A stretch of DNA of 64,000 nucleotides from Conexibacter woesei DSM 14684 (lineage in GTDB: Bacteria > Actinomycetota > Thermoleophilia > Solirubrobacterales > Solirubrobacteraceae): contig NC_013739.1 of the NCBI RefSeq assembly GCF_000025265.1, positions 4,822,001 through 4,886,000 on the forward strand, given 5' to 3'. Both the position numbers and the translations under genes were made by a program. Below, one piece after another: positions 18,248 through 28,717 of this stretch. The notes under the pieces were generated by a model that saw only the letters and a program-made list of their open reading frames with translations, had not been told where the DNA came from and did no database searches. Every line of letters starts with the position of its first letter. Position 1 is the stretch's first letter.

Positions 18248-19162
18248 TCAGATACGGCCGTACGCGCGCAGGGTGCGGAGCGCTCCGACCGAGATCCAGC
18301 CGCGCCACTCCAGCTCCGCCGCGACGCTCGGCGGCTCCCACCCGATCGGCCAGCCGCCGTCGGCCTCCTGCCCGGCGGCGAGCGCGTCGAGGTGCGCGTC
18401 GATCACGTCGTCGGCGAACTCGCGCCGCGCAAGCGCGTCCGGCCGCGGTGCCAGCGCCAGCGGTGAGAAGACGTGCCCCGTGGTGGCCGGGTCGAGCGCG
18501 ACCAGCTCGCGCTCGCGGACGATCTGGCCGAGCCGCGCCGCGGCCGCCTCGACTCTCGCCGCGTCGCCGCCGCGCACGCCGTCGCCACCGCGCACGCCGT
18601 CACGCATCCCGTCGAGGAACGCGTACAGCGCGATCGCCTCATAGCCGCCGACCGCGTCGAGCGGTCCGTCGAGCGCGCGCCAGACGAACTCCGTCGCGCC
18701 CGCGAGCCATGTATGCGTGACGCCGTTGCGGGTCAGCAGCCCGGCGATCGCGGCGGTCGGGTTGACCGACGCGGGCGGCTCGTCATCGCTCTGCCACCAC
18801 GGAGCGCGCGGCCAGTCGCGCACCGACGGCAGCACGAACGGCACGCCGCCGTCCGTGGTCGTCACGCCGGCCAGCCAGTCGCACGCGCGCGTCACCAGCG
18901 GGTCGTCGAGCGCATCGACCTCGTCGAGCACGTGCAGCGCCAGCTCGAGCGGCTGCGGCTGGCTGAGCGGCGCGCGGATGTCCGGTTCGAGGCCGTTGCC
19001 GAAGCCGCCGTCGGCGTTCGCGTACGCGCGCAGCGTCGCGATGACGGGCTCGGCGCCGCCGGCGCCGGTGAAGAACGCGAAGCGGTGGCGGTCGAGCAGG
19101 CGCGCGTTGCGCCAGACGAACTCTGCGACTGCGTCGAGGTCGGGTGCGGAAGCCGTGTGCAT
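18248..19162 (-). CDS. Alpha/alpha-toroid (prenyltransferase/terpene-cyclase-like) protein, unknown role
   Basis: A 304-residue protein with repeated QW-like segments: YANADGGFGNGLEPD, WLAGVTTTDGGVPFVLP and GQEADGGWPIGWEPPS. These repeats are typical of the alpha/alpha toroid seen in terpene cyclases, prenyltransferase beta subunits and complement C3d. No DxDD or other cyclase catalytic motif is seen, so I do not assign a reaction. A GGAAGGAT ribosome binding site precedes ATG 19162. It lies 54 bases downstream of an AraC-type regulator on the same strand. Confidence 0.75.
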   Translation of the reverse strand: MHTASAPDLDAVAEFVWRNARLLDRHRFAFFTGAGGAEPVIATLRAYANADGGFGNGLEPDIRAPLSQPQPLELALHVLDEVDALDDPLVTRACDWLAGVTTTDGGVPFVLPSVRDWPRAPWWQSDDEPPASVNPTAAIAGLLTRNGVTHTWLAGATEFVWRALDGPLDAVGGYEAIALYAFLDGMRDGVRGGDGVRGGDAARVEAAAARLGQIVRERELVALDPATTGHVFSPLALAPRPDALARREFADDVIDAHLDALAAGQEADGGWPIGWEPPSVAAELEWRGWISVGALRTLRAYGRI

Positions 19163-19216
19163 GCAGCGATCCTTCCCGATCCGGGCCGGCCAGGTCTTGA
19201 ACGTTTCGGACGTCGT

Positions 19217-20014
19217 TCAGCTGCCGGCAAGCAGCCGGCGCGGCGAGACGCCCGCAAGGTCCCGGCACTCGCGCGCGAGGTGCGCCTGGTCGGCGTACCC
19301 TGCGTCGAACGCGAGCCGGCTGAGACCGGGGCCGGAACCGGGCGCCGGCATCTCCCACGCCGACTGCAGGAAGCGCTGGAAGCGCAGCACCCGCGCGAGC
19401 GTCTTGGGCCCGTAGCCGACGGCCGCGCGAAAGCGGCGCAGCAATTGACGCTCGCTCACGCCGAGCGCGTCGCCGACGTCGCGCACGCGCACGCTCGCCG
19501 GGGCGCCCGCGAACCGCTGCGCCGCCGCCAGCACGAGCCGGTCGACCGGCGGCGCGTCCGCGCGCGCCGCCAGCACGGCGCGCTCCAATCGGTCCAGCTG
19601 CGCCAGCGTCGCGCCCGCCGCGGCGCCCGCCTCCGCTGCGAGCGCGTCGGCGAGGCGGTCGGCGCGCTCGGCCCCCCACACCTCCGCGAGCGGGATCGTC
19701 ACGTCGCGGAGCGCGTCGAGCGGCACGCCGAGCGCGGCGGCGCCTGTCCCGGGCCGGAAGCGCACGCCGACCGTCGCCGAGCCGGCTGGCAGCGACGCGA
19801 GCGCGGCGTGCGTCGCCGGGCCCGCGACGACCAGCTCGCGCCCTGCGATCCAGACCACGTCGGCGCAGCCGTCGGGGACGACGCGCTGGACGCGATCGTC
19901 GGCGACCTGCTGGTACCAGCGGCAGGCGAGCAGGTCCTCGAGCGCGCTCGACGGCCGCAGCTCGCGATAGACGGAGGAGGGCGGAGGCGGTGCGTCAGTA
20001 CGTGCGGGCGGCAC
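19217..20014 (-). CDS. AraC-family transcriptional regulator
   Basis: A 265-residue regulator. The N-terminal sensor region (ALEDLLACRWYQQV, VVPDGCADVVWIAG) is of the DUF6597 type found in many actinobacterial AraC proteins. The C-terminal HTH_18 domain contains VRDVGDALGVSERQLLRRFRAAVGYGPKTL and ends with LAFDAGYADQAHLARECRDLAGVSP. It probably controls the toroid gene downstream. Its start overlaps the preceding membrane protein gene by 20 bases, so the three genes may be one transcript. Confidence 0.9.
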   Translation of the reverse strand: MPPARTDAPPPPSSVYRELRPSSALEDLLACRWYQQVADDRVQRVVPDGCADVVWIAGRELVVAGPATHAALASLPAGSATVGVRFRPGTGAAALGVPLDALRDVTIPLAEVWGAERADRLADALAAEAGAAAGATLAQLDRLERAVLAARADAPPVDRLVLAAAQRFAGAPASVRVRDVGDALGVSERQLLRRFRAAVGYGPKTLARVLRFQRFLQSAWEMPAPGSGPGLSRLAFDAGYADQAHLARECRDLAGVSPRRLLAGS

Positions 20015-20348
20015 GGAAGACGTAGTACGCCCCGTAGACGGCGGCGCCGACGAGCGCGAACCAGGCGAGCGTTCCCGCGCCGGTGTCCCACATGCGGTCC
20101 GTCGCGACGACGGTGATCGTTGCCAGCCCGAGCGACCCGTACAGGATCACGCGGTTGCGCTCGCCGAGCGAGTAGAGGTCGGTGCGGCGCTCGCGGTAGA
20201 GCCTCACGACGAGGTAGGCGAGCGCGGCGAACATGACGATCACGAGCGCCTGGAGGATCCCGTCGCTCGCGTTCCCCCCGCCCGGGACCAGCATCACCAG
20301 CGCGCCGAGCGCGAGGATGATGAGGACGTTCCGGACGGTGGTCGTCAT
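19995..20348 (-). CDS. Small integral membrane protein, unknown
   Basis: A 117-residue protein with about four hydrophobic segments: VLIILALGALVMLVPGG, LQALVIVMFAALAYLVVRLY, VILYGSLGLATITVVA and LAWFALVGAAVYGAYYVF. No family or catalytic residues were recognised. It lies 8 bases downstream of the response regulator gene and overlaps the AraC gene start. Confidence 0.72.
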   Translation of the reverse strand: MTTTVRNVLIILALGALVMLVPGGGNASDGILQALVIVMFAALAYLVVRLYRERRTDLYSLGERNRVILYGSLGLATITVVATDRMWDTGAGTLAWFALVGAAVYGAYYVFRAARTY

Positions 20349-20356
20349 GTCATCGT

Positions 20357-21211
20357 CTATTGCAGCACACGCTCGCGCAGTTCGGCGAGCGCGTCGTCAG
20401 ACACGAGCCCCCGCTCGTCCGCGGAATCCGTGCTCTGCGGACTGTCGACCGCCTCCGGCGCGAAGCGGTAGCCGACGCCGAAGTGCGTGTGGATGTAGCG
20501 CCACTGCGGCGAGGCGCGCTCGAGCTTCTGGCGCAGCTTGCGCACGAACACGTCCACCGAGCGGTCGCCGTGGGCCATCGCGTAGCCCCACACGCGCTGG
20601 TAGATCGCCTCGCGCTCGAGCACCTGTCCGGCGTTGCCGGCGAGCAGGCGGATCAGCTCGAACTCGCGGCGGGTCAGGTCGAGACTGCGCGAGCCGACGA
20701 ACGCCTGGAACTGGTCCGGGCGGATCGCGATCTCGCCGGCCTCGACGACGGGCCGCTCGACCGGCGGCGACGCGAGCCGGCCGCGGCGCACGATCGCCTC
20801 GATGCGAGCGACCAGCTCCTCCGGGTGGCATGGCTTGCCGAGCCAGTCGTCGGCGCCGACCCGCAGCGCGCGGACCCGCTGGGCGACGGTCGACGGGCCG
20901 GTGCAGACGATCACCGGCAGTGCCGGAAGCGCCGCACAGACCTGTTCGAGGTACGCCCAGCCGGGCGCCCCGAGGACGGCGAGGTCGACCACGAGCGCAC
21001 CGAGCCGCATCGAGACCAGCTCGTCGACCGGCACGGCGCCGGTCAGGATGCGCTGCTGCCAGCCGCGCGCTCGAACGCGCTTCTCGACAACCTGGAGGAA
21101 ACCACTGTCACCGTCGATGATGGCGAGGCGGAGAGGGGCCGTCCGCGACCCCGGGGCATGCGACTCGTCGTGCTGGGGGGGCGTCGCTCCCGCGGTGTAT
21201 GCCGTGTTCAT
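20357..21211 (-). CDS. OmpR/PhoB-family response regulator
   Basis: A 284-residue two-domain regulator. The receiver has the acidic pair in IIDGDS, the probable phospho-acceptor Asp in LVVDLAV and the conserved Lys in LGKPCHPEEL. The C-terminal winged helix has LTRREFELIRLLAGNAGQVL and the HGDRSVDVFVRKLRQKLE recognition region. No histidine kinase is nearby. The gene lies behind phoU on the same strand, which suggests a phosphate-responsive role, but this is inference from context. ATG at 21211 was preferred to an upstream in-frame ATG because the earlier segment looks non-coding. Confidence 0.9.
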   Translation of the reverse strand: MNTAYTAGATPPQHDESHAPGSRTAPLRLAIIDGDSGFLQVVEKRVRARGWQQRILTGAVPVDELVSMRLGALVVDLAVLGAPGWAYLEQVCAALPALPVIVCTGPSTVAQRVRALRVGADDWLGKPCHPEELVARIEAIVRRGRLASPPVERPVVEAGEIAIRPDQFQAFVGSRSLDLTRREFELIRLLAGNAGQVLEREAIYQRVWGYAMAHGDRSVDVFVRKLRQKLERASPQWRYIHTHFGVGYRFAPEAVDSPQSTDSADERGLVSDDALAELRERVLQ

Positions 21212-21383
21212 GGTGGGCAGGAGTCTAACCCTCTCGCACGACGTCGGCAGCCCGCTCGGCATGCCGATAACACCGTGTTCACACCTGCCGCCGGAATCAC
21301 CGAGAATTGCGTCTGCGCCCCGGCCCGGCGGGGAACGCAGTTCGCTCGACGGCCGTCGCCCCGGAACGCGGAGCGACGGCGAT

Positions 21384-22091
21384 TCAGTCGTGGTCGATGC
21401 GCACCTGTGACGCGTCGGAGAACTCGCGGAAGAGGCCCGTCACCACGAACGCCGTCTGCTCGCCGATGTCGACGGCGTTGTCGCCGATCCGCTCCAGGCA
21501 GCGCGCGACGAGCGTCATGTGCATCGCCCACTCGCGCAGTGCCGGGTCGCCGCCGATCGCGACCGCGCGCGCGAAGATCTCGCGGTTGAGCGAGTTGACC
21601 TCCTGGTCGCGCAGCGCGAGGTCCTCGGCGAGCGCCAGCTCGCGCGTCGCGAACGCCTGCTTGCACTGCAGCACCTGCGCGCGCACGAGCGTGCCCATGC
21701 GCGCGATCAGGTCGAGCAGCTCGCGGTCGACCGGCGCCTCGCGCCCGTCGAGCGGGACCATCTTCGCGATCGTGACGCACTGGTCGCCCATCCGCTCGAC
21801 GTGGCGGATCACGTGCAGCAGCGCGGCGACGATCCGCAGGTCCCCCGCGACCGGCGCCTGCAGCGCGAGCAGCGAGAGGATCGCCTGGTGCGTCTCCAGG
21901 TAGCGGCCGTCGATGCGATCGTCGTCGGCGACGACGAAGCTCGCCAGCTCGACGTCGCGCTCCATCAGCGCCGCGACGGCGCGATCGACCGCGACGACGA
22001 CCATGTCGAGCCCTTCGAGCGCCTGCCGCTCGATCTGCGCGAGCGCGTCGCGGTATTCCTGGCGGATCTGGACCATGTGCACGGTCATCAT
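21384..22091 (-). CDS. phoU: Phosphate-signalling protein PhoU
   Basis: A 235-residue helical protein made of two PhoU repeats. Each has the metal-binding E/D-xxxD signature: RHVERMGDQCVTIAK in the first and ARCLERIGDNAVDIGE in the second. PhoU links the Pst phosphate transporter to the PhoR/PhoB system and dampens phosphate uptake signalling. The pst genes are not in the window. It lies 13 bases downstream of a sugar isomerase-like gene and 172 bases upstream of a response regulator on the same strand. Confidence 0.95.
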   Translation of the reverse strand: MMTVHMVQIRQEYRDALAQIERQALEGLDMVVVAVDRAVAALMERDVELASFVVADDDRIDGRYLETHQAILSLLALQAPVAGDLRIVAALLHVIRHVERMGDQCVTIAKMVPLDGREAPVDRELLDLIARMGTLVRAQVLQCKQAFATRELALAEDLALRDQEVNSLNREIFARAVAIGGDPALREWAMHMTLVARCLERIGDNAVDIGEQTAFVVTGLFREFSDASQVRIDHD

Positions 22092-22104
22092 CCTCCTCCC
22101 GCGC

Positions 22105-23049
22105 TCAGGACCGCGTCAGCAGCTCTGCGCTGACCGTCGCCAGGCGCAGCGGCTCGGGACGGTGGCCCGGCGCGACCTCCAACTGCAGCGGCGCCGGGTG
22201 CGCGAGCAGCAGCGGCGCGAGCGCCCGCCACGGCAGCGTCCCACGACCGGGGGCCATGTGCAGGTCGAGGCGCAGCGGCAGGACCCCCGGCGGCGTGCCC
22301 GGCCCCCGGCGCACGCCGAGGTTGTCGTGCACGTGGAAGAGCACGGTCTCGTCGAGCGCCGCCGCCAGCACGTCGACGAGGGCGATCCCTTCGAGCTGCG
22401 AGGTGACGTGCGCGTGGCCGAGGTCGAACGCCATCCCGACCGCGGGCGACGCGATCCGCCGCACGAGGTCGCGCACGAACAGCGGCGCGTGACACAGCTC
22501 GCGGCGGGTCTGCGGCTGCGGGTAGACCGGCGCGAGGTTCTCCAACGCGATCCGGATCCCGACGCGCTCGGCGTGCGCGGCGAAGCGGCGCAGCGCGTGC
22601 TCCTCGGCGAGCAGACGGTCCTCGACCCGGTCGGCGGCGACGCCCTCGGCGAGCGGGAAGCGGCCGCAGTGGAGCACGACGATCCGCGCGCCGACCGCGA
22701 CGGCATAGTCGAGCAGCCCGGCGAAGGCGCGATCGTGCAGCGGCGTCCCGACCGCGAGCGTGTCGGGCGCGTGCAGCACGACGCGGAGGCTCGTCGGCGC
22801 GAGGACCGCCCGCAGGCAGTCCGCGTGCCGCTGCACGCACAGCGGGTCGGCGAGCATCTCGATCGGCGGCGCATGCAGTTGGACCCATCCGTAGCCGCAC
22901 GCCTCGAGCCGCTTCAGCTCGGGCGCCGTGGGCCACGTCTCGCGCGGCACGTCGAGGCCGAGACGGCCGTCGAGCGGTCGCTCGCCGCCGGCGCTCGCGA
23001 TCCCCTGCAGCGTGCGGGTGCGCGATCGATGGATCGTCAGGTCGCTCAT
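22105..23049 (-). CDS. Sugar phosphate isomerase/epimerase-like TIM-barrel protein
   Basis: A 314-residue protein of the xylose isomerase-like (AP endonuclease 2) TIM-barrel family. Metal-ligand type motifs are spaced along the barrel: VLHAPDTLAVG, VLHCGRFPLAEG, IALENLAPVYP, GMAFDLGHAHV and FHVHDN. Members isomerise or epimerise sugars, or act on inositol and keto compounds; the substrate is not predictable. It diverges from a LacI regulator across 109 bases and is its probable target. Confidence 0.82.
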   Translation of the reverse strand: MSDLTIHRSRTRTLQGIASAGGERPLDGRLGLDVPRETWPTAPELKRLEACGYGWVQLHAPPIEMLADPLCVQRHADCLRAVLAPTSLRVVLHAPDTLAVGTPLHDRAFAGLLDYAVAVGARIVVLHCGRFPLAEGVAADRVEDRLLAEEHALRRFAAHAERVGIRIALENLAPVYPQPQTRRELCHAPLFVRDLVRRIASPAVGMAFDLGHAHVTSQLEGIALVDVLAAALDETVLFHVHDNLGVRRGPGTPPGVLPLRLDLHMAPGRGTLPWRALAPLLLAHPAPLQLEVAPGHRPEPLRLATVSAELLTRS

Positions 23050-23084
23050 GGGCCGACGGTACGGGCGCGTCGACGCTGCGGTGT

Positions 23085-23156
23085 GTCACGCATGTGACGA
23101 AGTCGTGATCGGCCGGTGAAGCGCCTCCGGGCATCCCGACTGATAAAACCGTTTGG
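23085..23156. promoter_or_regulatory. Divergent control region with two candidate operators
   Basis: Between the isomerase and LacI genes lie GTCAC-GCAT-GTGAC (23085-23098), a perfect inverted repeat, and an AAAACCGTTT core (about 23145-23154). The latter resembles the central half-sites of LacI-family operators. It sits directly before the LacI start and fits autoregulation. Confidence 0.4.
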
Positions 23157-23158
23157 CG

Positions 23159-24187
23159 ATGAACGACAACCGCCCGGCAGCGCGCCGCGTCAGCATCCGC
23201 GACATCGCCAGCGCAGCCGGCGTCTCGGTCACGACCGTCTCGCACTCGTTGAACGGCAAGGGCCGCGTCCTGCCCGACACGCGTGCGCGCGTCCTCGCGC
23301 TCGCGGAGGAGCTGGGCTACACCGCCAATCCGCATGCGCAGCGGCTGGCGACGGGCCGCCACATGACGATCGCGGTGCAGATCTCGGGCGTCGGCCGCAA
23401 GGCCCTCGTGACCGACTCCGCCTACTTCGTCGACGTGCTCAACAGCGTCTCGGCGACCGCGCTGGACCATGGCTACACGGCGGTGCTCGCGGCCCCCGAC
23501 ATGGGACCGCGAGACATCGAGACGTTCGCCGTCGACGGCGCGATCGTGATCGACCCGACCGGCACCGAGCCGCTGCTCCAGGCGCTCTCCGCACGCGGCG
23601 CCCCGGTCGTCACGACCGGTCGCGTGCTGCGCGACGGCGTCGCGCTCAGCTCCGTCGACAACGACCTGCGCAAGGCGGCGACGCGGGTGCTCGACCACTT
23701 CCTCGAGGCCGGCTACGAGCGTCCGGCGATCCTGACCGGCCCGATCACCCGCTCCTACGCCGCCGACACGCTCGCCGCGTACGAGGAGTGGACGGCCGCG
23801 CACGGGATCGAGCCGATCTCGGTGCCCGCGCGCTCCGGCATGTCCGCGGCGGCGGCGATCAGCGCCGCGGAGGCGCTGCTCTCGCACGAGCCGCGGCCCG
23901 ACGCCGTCTACGCGATGCTCGACGTGCTCGCGCTCGCGACGCTGCACGTCGCACGGCAGCGCGGCCTGTCGGTCCCCGGAGACCTCGGGATCGCGGGCGC
24001 CGTCGACAGCGACGGCCTGCGCTGGGCCGACCCGCCGCTGACCGCGCTGAACCTCCACCCGGCCCGGATCGGGCGCGAAGCCGTCGAGCTGTTGACGGCG
24101 GTGCTCGCCGATCCCGTCCAGGCGCACCGCTCCGTGACCGTGCCGACGCGGCTCATCCCGCGAGCGTCGACCGCCCGGCGCGGCTGA
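23159..24187 (+). CDS. LacI-family transcriptional regulator
   Basis: A 342-residue regulator. The headpiece reads VSIRDIASAAGVSVTTVSHSLNGKGRVLPDTRARVLALAEELGY, with the hinge helix NPHAQRLATG, followed by a periplasmic-binding-protein-like ligand domain (TYADTLAAYEEW-type dimer segment, YAMLDVLALATLHVA). ATG at 23159 fits the domain start. It diverges from a sugar isomerase-like gene, but no transporter or kinase is linked, so the inducer is unknown. It converges on the ABC-F gene with 19 bases between. Confidence 0.92.
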   Translation: MNDNRPAARRVSIRDIASAAGVSVTTVSHSLNGKGRVLPDTRARVLALAEELGYTANPHAQRLATGRHMTIAVQISGVGRKALVTDSAYFVDVLNSVSATALDHGYTAVLAAPDMGPRDIETFAVDGAIVIDPTGTEPLLQALSARGAPVVTTGRVLRDGVALSSVDNDLRKAATRVLDHFLEAGYERPAILTGPITRSYAADTLAAYEEWTAAHGIEPISVPARSGMSAAAAISAAEALLSHEPRPDAVYAMLDVLALATLHVARQRGLSVPGDLGIAGAVDSDGLRWADPPLTALNLHPARIGREAVELLTAVLADPVQAHRSVTVPTRLIPRASTARRG

Positions 24188-24206
24188 CGCGCTGACGCGG
24201 GCCGAG

Positions 24207-26141
<1,935 letters not shown>

Positions 26142-26231
26142 GTCGGTCCATGGTAGGAGGAGATCGACGCACAGGCGGTGCGCCCGTGACGGTGCGGGTC
26201 CGTCCCCCGATTCGTTATCGTTCGCCGGGCT

Positions 26232-26531
26232 ATGCGCCGCCGAACGATCACACGCGCCGCCACGACTCTCGTGAGCTCGGCCCTCGTCCTGCTCCTGCTC
26301 GCCCCCGTCGCGATGGCGAACATCAACGAGGGCGGCGTCTCGGGCGAGGGCACCTACGGCGAGACGACCGACAGAGTCGTCACGAACGCGGGCTTCATGG
26401 TGATCGCGTTCTTCCCGCTCCTGATCTTCGTGCTCAGCATGCTCCAGTGGCGCCTCGACAAGCGCAGAGACGCGCGCAAGGCTGCGGCGAAGGCCCGCAG
26501 AACGAACGTCGACTGGCAGGGCGGCTGGTAG
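26232..26531 (+). CDS. Small secreted or membrane protein, unknown
   Basis: A 99-residue protein with an N-terminal signal-like segment (TLVSSALVLLLLAPVAMAN, likely cleavage after AMA), a short polar loop, a second hydrophobic helix (GFMVIAFFPLLIFVLSMLQW) and a Lys/Arg-rich C-terminus ending NVDWQGGW. Topology would put the basic tail inside. No family was recognised. It is divergent from the ABC-F gene. Confidence 0.72.
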   Translation: MRRRTITRAATTLVSSALVLLLLAPVAMANINEGGVSGEGTYGETTDRVVTNAGFMVIAFFPLLIFVLSMLQWRLDKRRDARKAAAKARRTNVDWQGGW

Positions 26532-26677
26532 CCCGCACCCGCGGCTCCGCCTCCCGCTCCACCGCTTCTCCCACTTTCCAGCGTCATCCCGGCCGCGCCA
26601 CGTGCGCCGGTGAGCGCCAACCCGCCCGGTCCGATCGATCGCGGGTATAGGGTTGGCACAACCGTGGGAGGAGCGGA

Positions 26678-28657
26678 ATGAACTACTTCGTGACCGGTGG
26701 AACCGGGCTGATCGGCCGTCATCTGATCGAGCGGCTGCTCGAACGCGACGGCGACGTGTACGTGCTCGTGCGCGCGGCCTCGACCGACCGCCTCGCGGCC
26801 CTGACCGAGCGCTGGGGCGCTGACGGACGCGTCAAGCCAGTCGTCGGCGACCTCGCCGAGGCGCAGCTCGGCCTCTCCGACGCGCAGATCGAGGAGCTTC
26901 GCGGCTCGATCGACCACTTCTTCCACCTCGCCGCGATCTACGACATGACCGCGGACGAGGAGCGCAACCGGATCGCGAACGTCGAAGGCACGCGCCATGC
27001 CGTCACACTCGCGAACGAGCTTCAGGCCGGGACCTTCCACCACGTCTCCTCGATCGCGGCGGCCGGCAGATACAAGGGCCTCTTCCGCGAGGACATGTTC
27101 GACGAGGGCCAGAAGCTCGACCACCCGTACCACCGCTCGAAGTTCGAGTCCGAGCGGCTCGCGCGCACACAGACGACCGTGCCGTGGCGCGTCTACCGCC
27201 CGGCGATCGTCGTCGGCCACTCGCAGACGGGCGAGATGGACAAGATCGACGGCCCGTACTACTTCTTCAAGGCGATCCAGAAGCTGCGCAGCCTGCTGCC
27301 GCAGTGGTTCCCGCTCGTCGGCCCGGAGCTGGGCTACACGAACATCGTCCCGGTCGACTTCGTCGCCGCTGCGATGGACGAGATCGCGCACAAGCCCGGC
27401 CTCGACGGCCAGGCGTTCCACCTCGCTGACCCGCGCCCGCAGCGCTCCGGCGAAGCGATGAACGAGTTCGCCGCCGCCGCGCACGCGCCGCAGCTGGCGA
27501 TGCGGATCGACCGCCGCATCACGCAGGCGCTGCCGAAGGGCACGATCTCGATGCTGATGAAGCTGCCGGCCGCCAAGGGCGTCCGCAGAAGCTTCCTCGG
27601 CGACTTCGGGATCCCGGACGAGATCGTCGACCACATCGCGCTCACCGCGCAGTTCGACACGCGCGACACCGAGCGCGCGCTGGAGGGCAGCGGGATCGAG
27701 GTCCCGCCGCTGTCGTCGTACGCGACGAAGCTGTGGGACTACTGGGAGCGCAACCTCGACCCCGACCTCTTCAGAGACCACTCGTTCGAGGGCTCGGTCA
27801 ACGGCAAGACGGTGATCATCACCGGCGCCTCCAGCGGCATCGGCCGCGCGGCGGCGCTCAAGATCGCGCGCGCGGGCGGGATCCCGCTGCTGGTCGCGCG
27901 CAGAGCCGACGCGCTGGAGGAGACCAAGCGCGAGATCGAGTCGCTCGGCGGGACGGCGTACGTCTACACCGCCGACCTCTCCGACACCGCCGCGATCGAG
28001 CAGCTGACCGAGCGGATCTTCGCCGACCACCCCGCGGTCGACGTGCTCGTCAACAACGCCGGCCGCTCGATCCGCCGCTCGATCGCGCTCAGCTATGACC
28101 GCTTCCACGACTTCGAGCGGACGATCCAGCTCAACTACCTCGGCACGATCAAGCTGATCATCCAGCTGCTGCCGCACATGCGCGAGCGCAGAACCGGTCA
28201 CATCGTCAACGTCTCGTCGATCGGCGTGCAGACGAACCCGCCGCGCTTCTCGGCCTACGTCGCGTCGAAGGCGGCGCTCGACGCGTTCACGCGCGTCGTC
28301 GGCTCCGAGACGATCGGCGACGGCGTCTCGTTCACGACGATCCACATGCCGCTCGTGCGGACGGCGATGATCGCGCCGACGAGAATCTACGACTCCTTCC
28401 CGACGATCTCGCCGGACGAGGCGGCCGACCTGATCTGCGAGGCGATCCGCTCCAAGCCGAAGCAGATCAACACGCGCCTGGGCACCTTCGGCGAGGTCGC
28501 CTACGCGCTCGCACCGAAGGCCGTCGACCAGATACTGCACATGGCATACAAGGTCTTCCCCGACTCGGCGGCGGCGAAGGGCGCGGTCGACCCGGGCGAG
28601 CACGCGTCGACCGAGCAGGTCGCGCTCGCGCACCTGATGAAGGGCGTGCACTGGTAG
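26678..28657 (+). CDS. Bifunctional fatty acyl-CoA reductase (alcohol-forming type)
   Basis: A 659-residue fusion of two Rossmann reductases. The N-terminal extended SDR begins MNYFVTGGTGLIGRHLIERL and has YHRSKFESE; the C-terminal classical SDR has TGASSGIGRAAA, NNAGRSIRRS and AYVASKAALDAF. The whole length and block order match, from memory, the Marinobacter Maqu_2220 acyl-CoA reductase, including WDYWERNLDPDLF at the domain junction and the ending STEQVA..MKG.HW. That enzyme reduces acyl-CoA via aldehyde to alcohol with NADPH, feeding wax esters. A GGGAGGAG site precedes ATG 26678. No wax synthase lies in the window. Confidence 0.85.
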   Translation: MNYFVTGGTGLIGRHLIERLLERDGDVYVLVRAASTDRLAALTERWGADGRVKPVVGDLAEAQLGLSDAQIEELRGSIDHFFHLAAIYDMTADEERNRIANVEGTRHAVTLANELQAGTFHHVSSIAAAGRYKGLFREDMFDEGQKLDHPYHRSKFESERLARTQTTVPWRVYRPAIVVGHSQTGEMDKIDGPYYFFKAIQKLRSLLPQWFPLVGPELGYTNIVPVDFVAAAMDEIAHKPGLDGQAFHLADPRPQRSGEAMNEFAAAAHAPQLAMRIDRRITQALPKGTISMLMKLPAAKGVRRSFLGDFGIPDEIVDHIALTAQFDTRDTERALEGSGIEVPPLSSYATKLWDYWERNLDPDLFRDHSFEGSVNGKTVIITGASSGIGRAAALKIARAGGIPLLVARRADALEETKREIESLGGTAYVYTADLSDTAAIEQLTERIFADHPAVDVLVNNAGRSIRRSIALSYDRFHDFERTIQLNYLGTIKLIIQLLPHMRERRTGHIVNVSSIGVQTNPPRFSAYVASKAALDAFTRVVGSETIGDGVSFTTIHMPLVRTAMIAPTRIYDSFPTISPDEAADLICEAIRSKPKQINTRLGTFGEVAYALAPKAVDQILHMAYKVFPDSAAAKGAVDPGEHASTEQVALAHLMKGVHW

Positions 28658-28660
28658 CGG

Positions 28661-28712
28661 TGGAATTCGCTGGCGCGAATTCCATTGGGAGATCGGCTGG
28701 CGCCGATCTCCC
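28661..28712. terminator. Twin perfect hairpins between convergent genes
   Basis: Hairpin A has 10-base arms TGGAATTCGC/GCGAATTCCA (28661-28684). Hairpin B has 11-base arms GGGAGATCGGC/GCCGATCTCCC (28687-28712). Both share the loop TGGC and are separated by two bases. They lie just after the reductase stop and just before the convergent dehydrogenase stop, so a bidirectional terminator is likely despite the lack of a T tract. Confidence 0.65.
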
Positions 28713-28717
28713 GGAGT

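Noticed and set aside
21263-21270. GCCGATAA octamer resembling a sigma-28 -10 box
   Set aside because: No TAAA-like element lies 15 bases upstream and no plus-strand gene follows. It shows the octamer alone can occur by chance, so the other two promoter calls are kept at modest confidence.
21271-21300. PHO box upstream of the response regulator
   Set aside because: Only one imperfect half-site (GTTCACACCTG) is present; the direct repeat expected for PhoB-type binding is missing.
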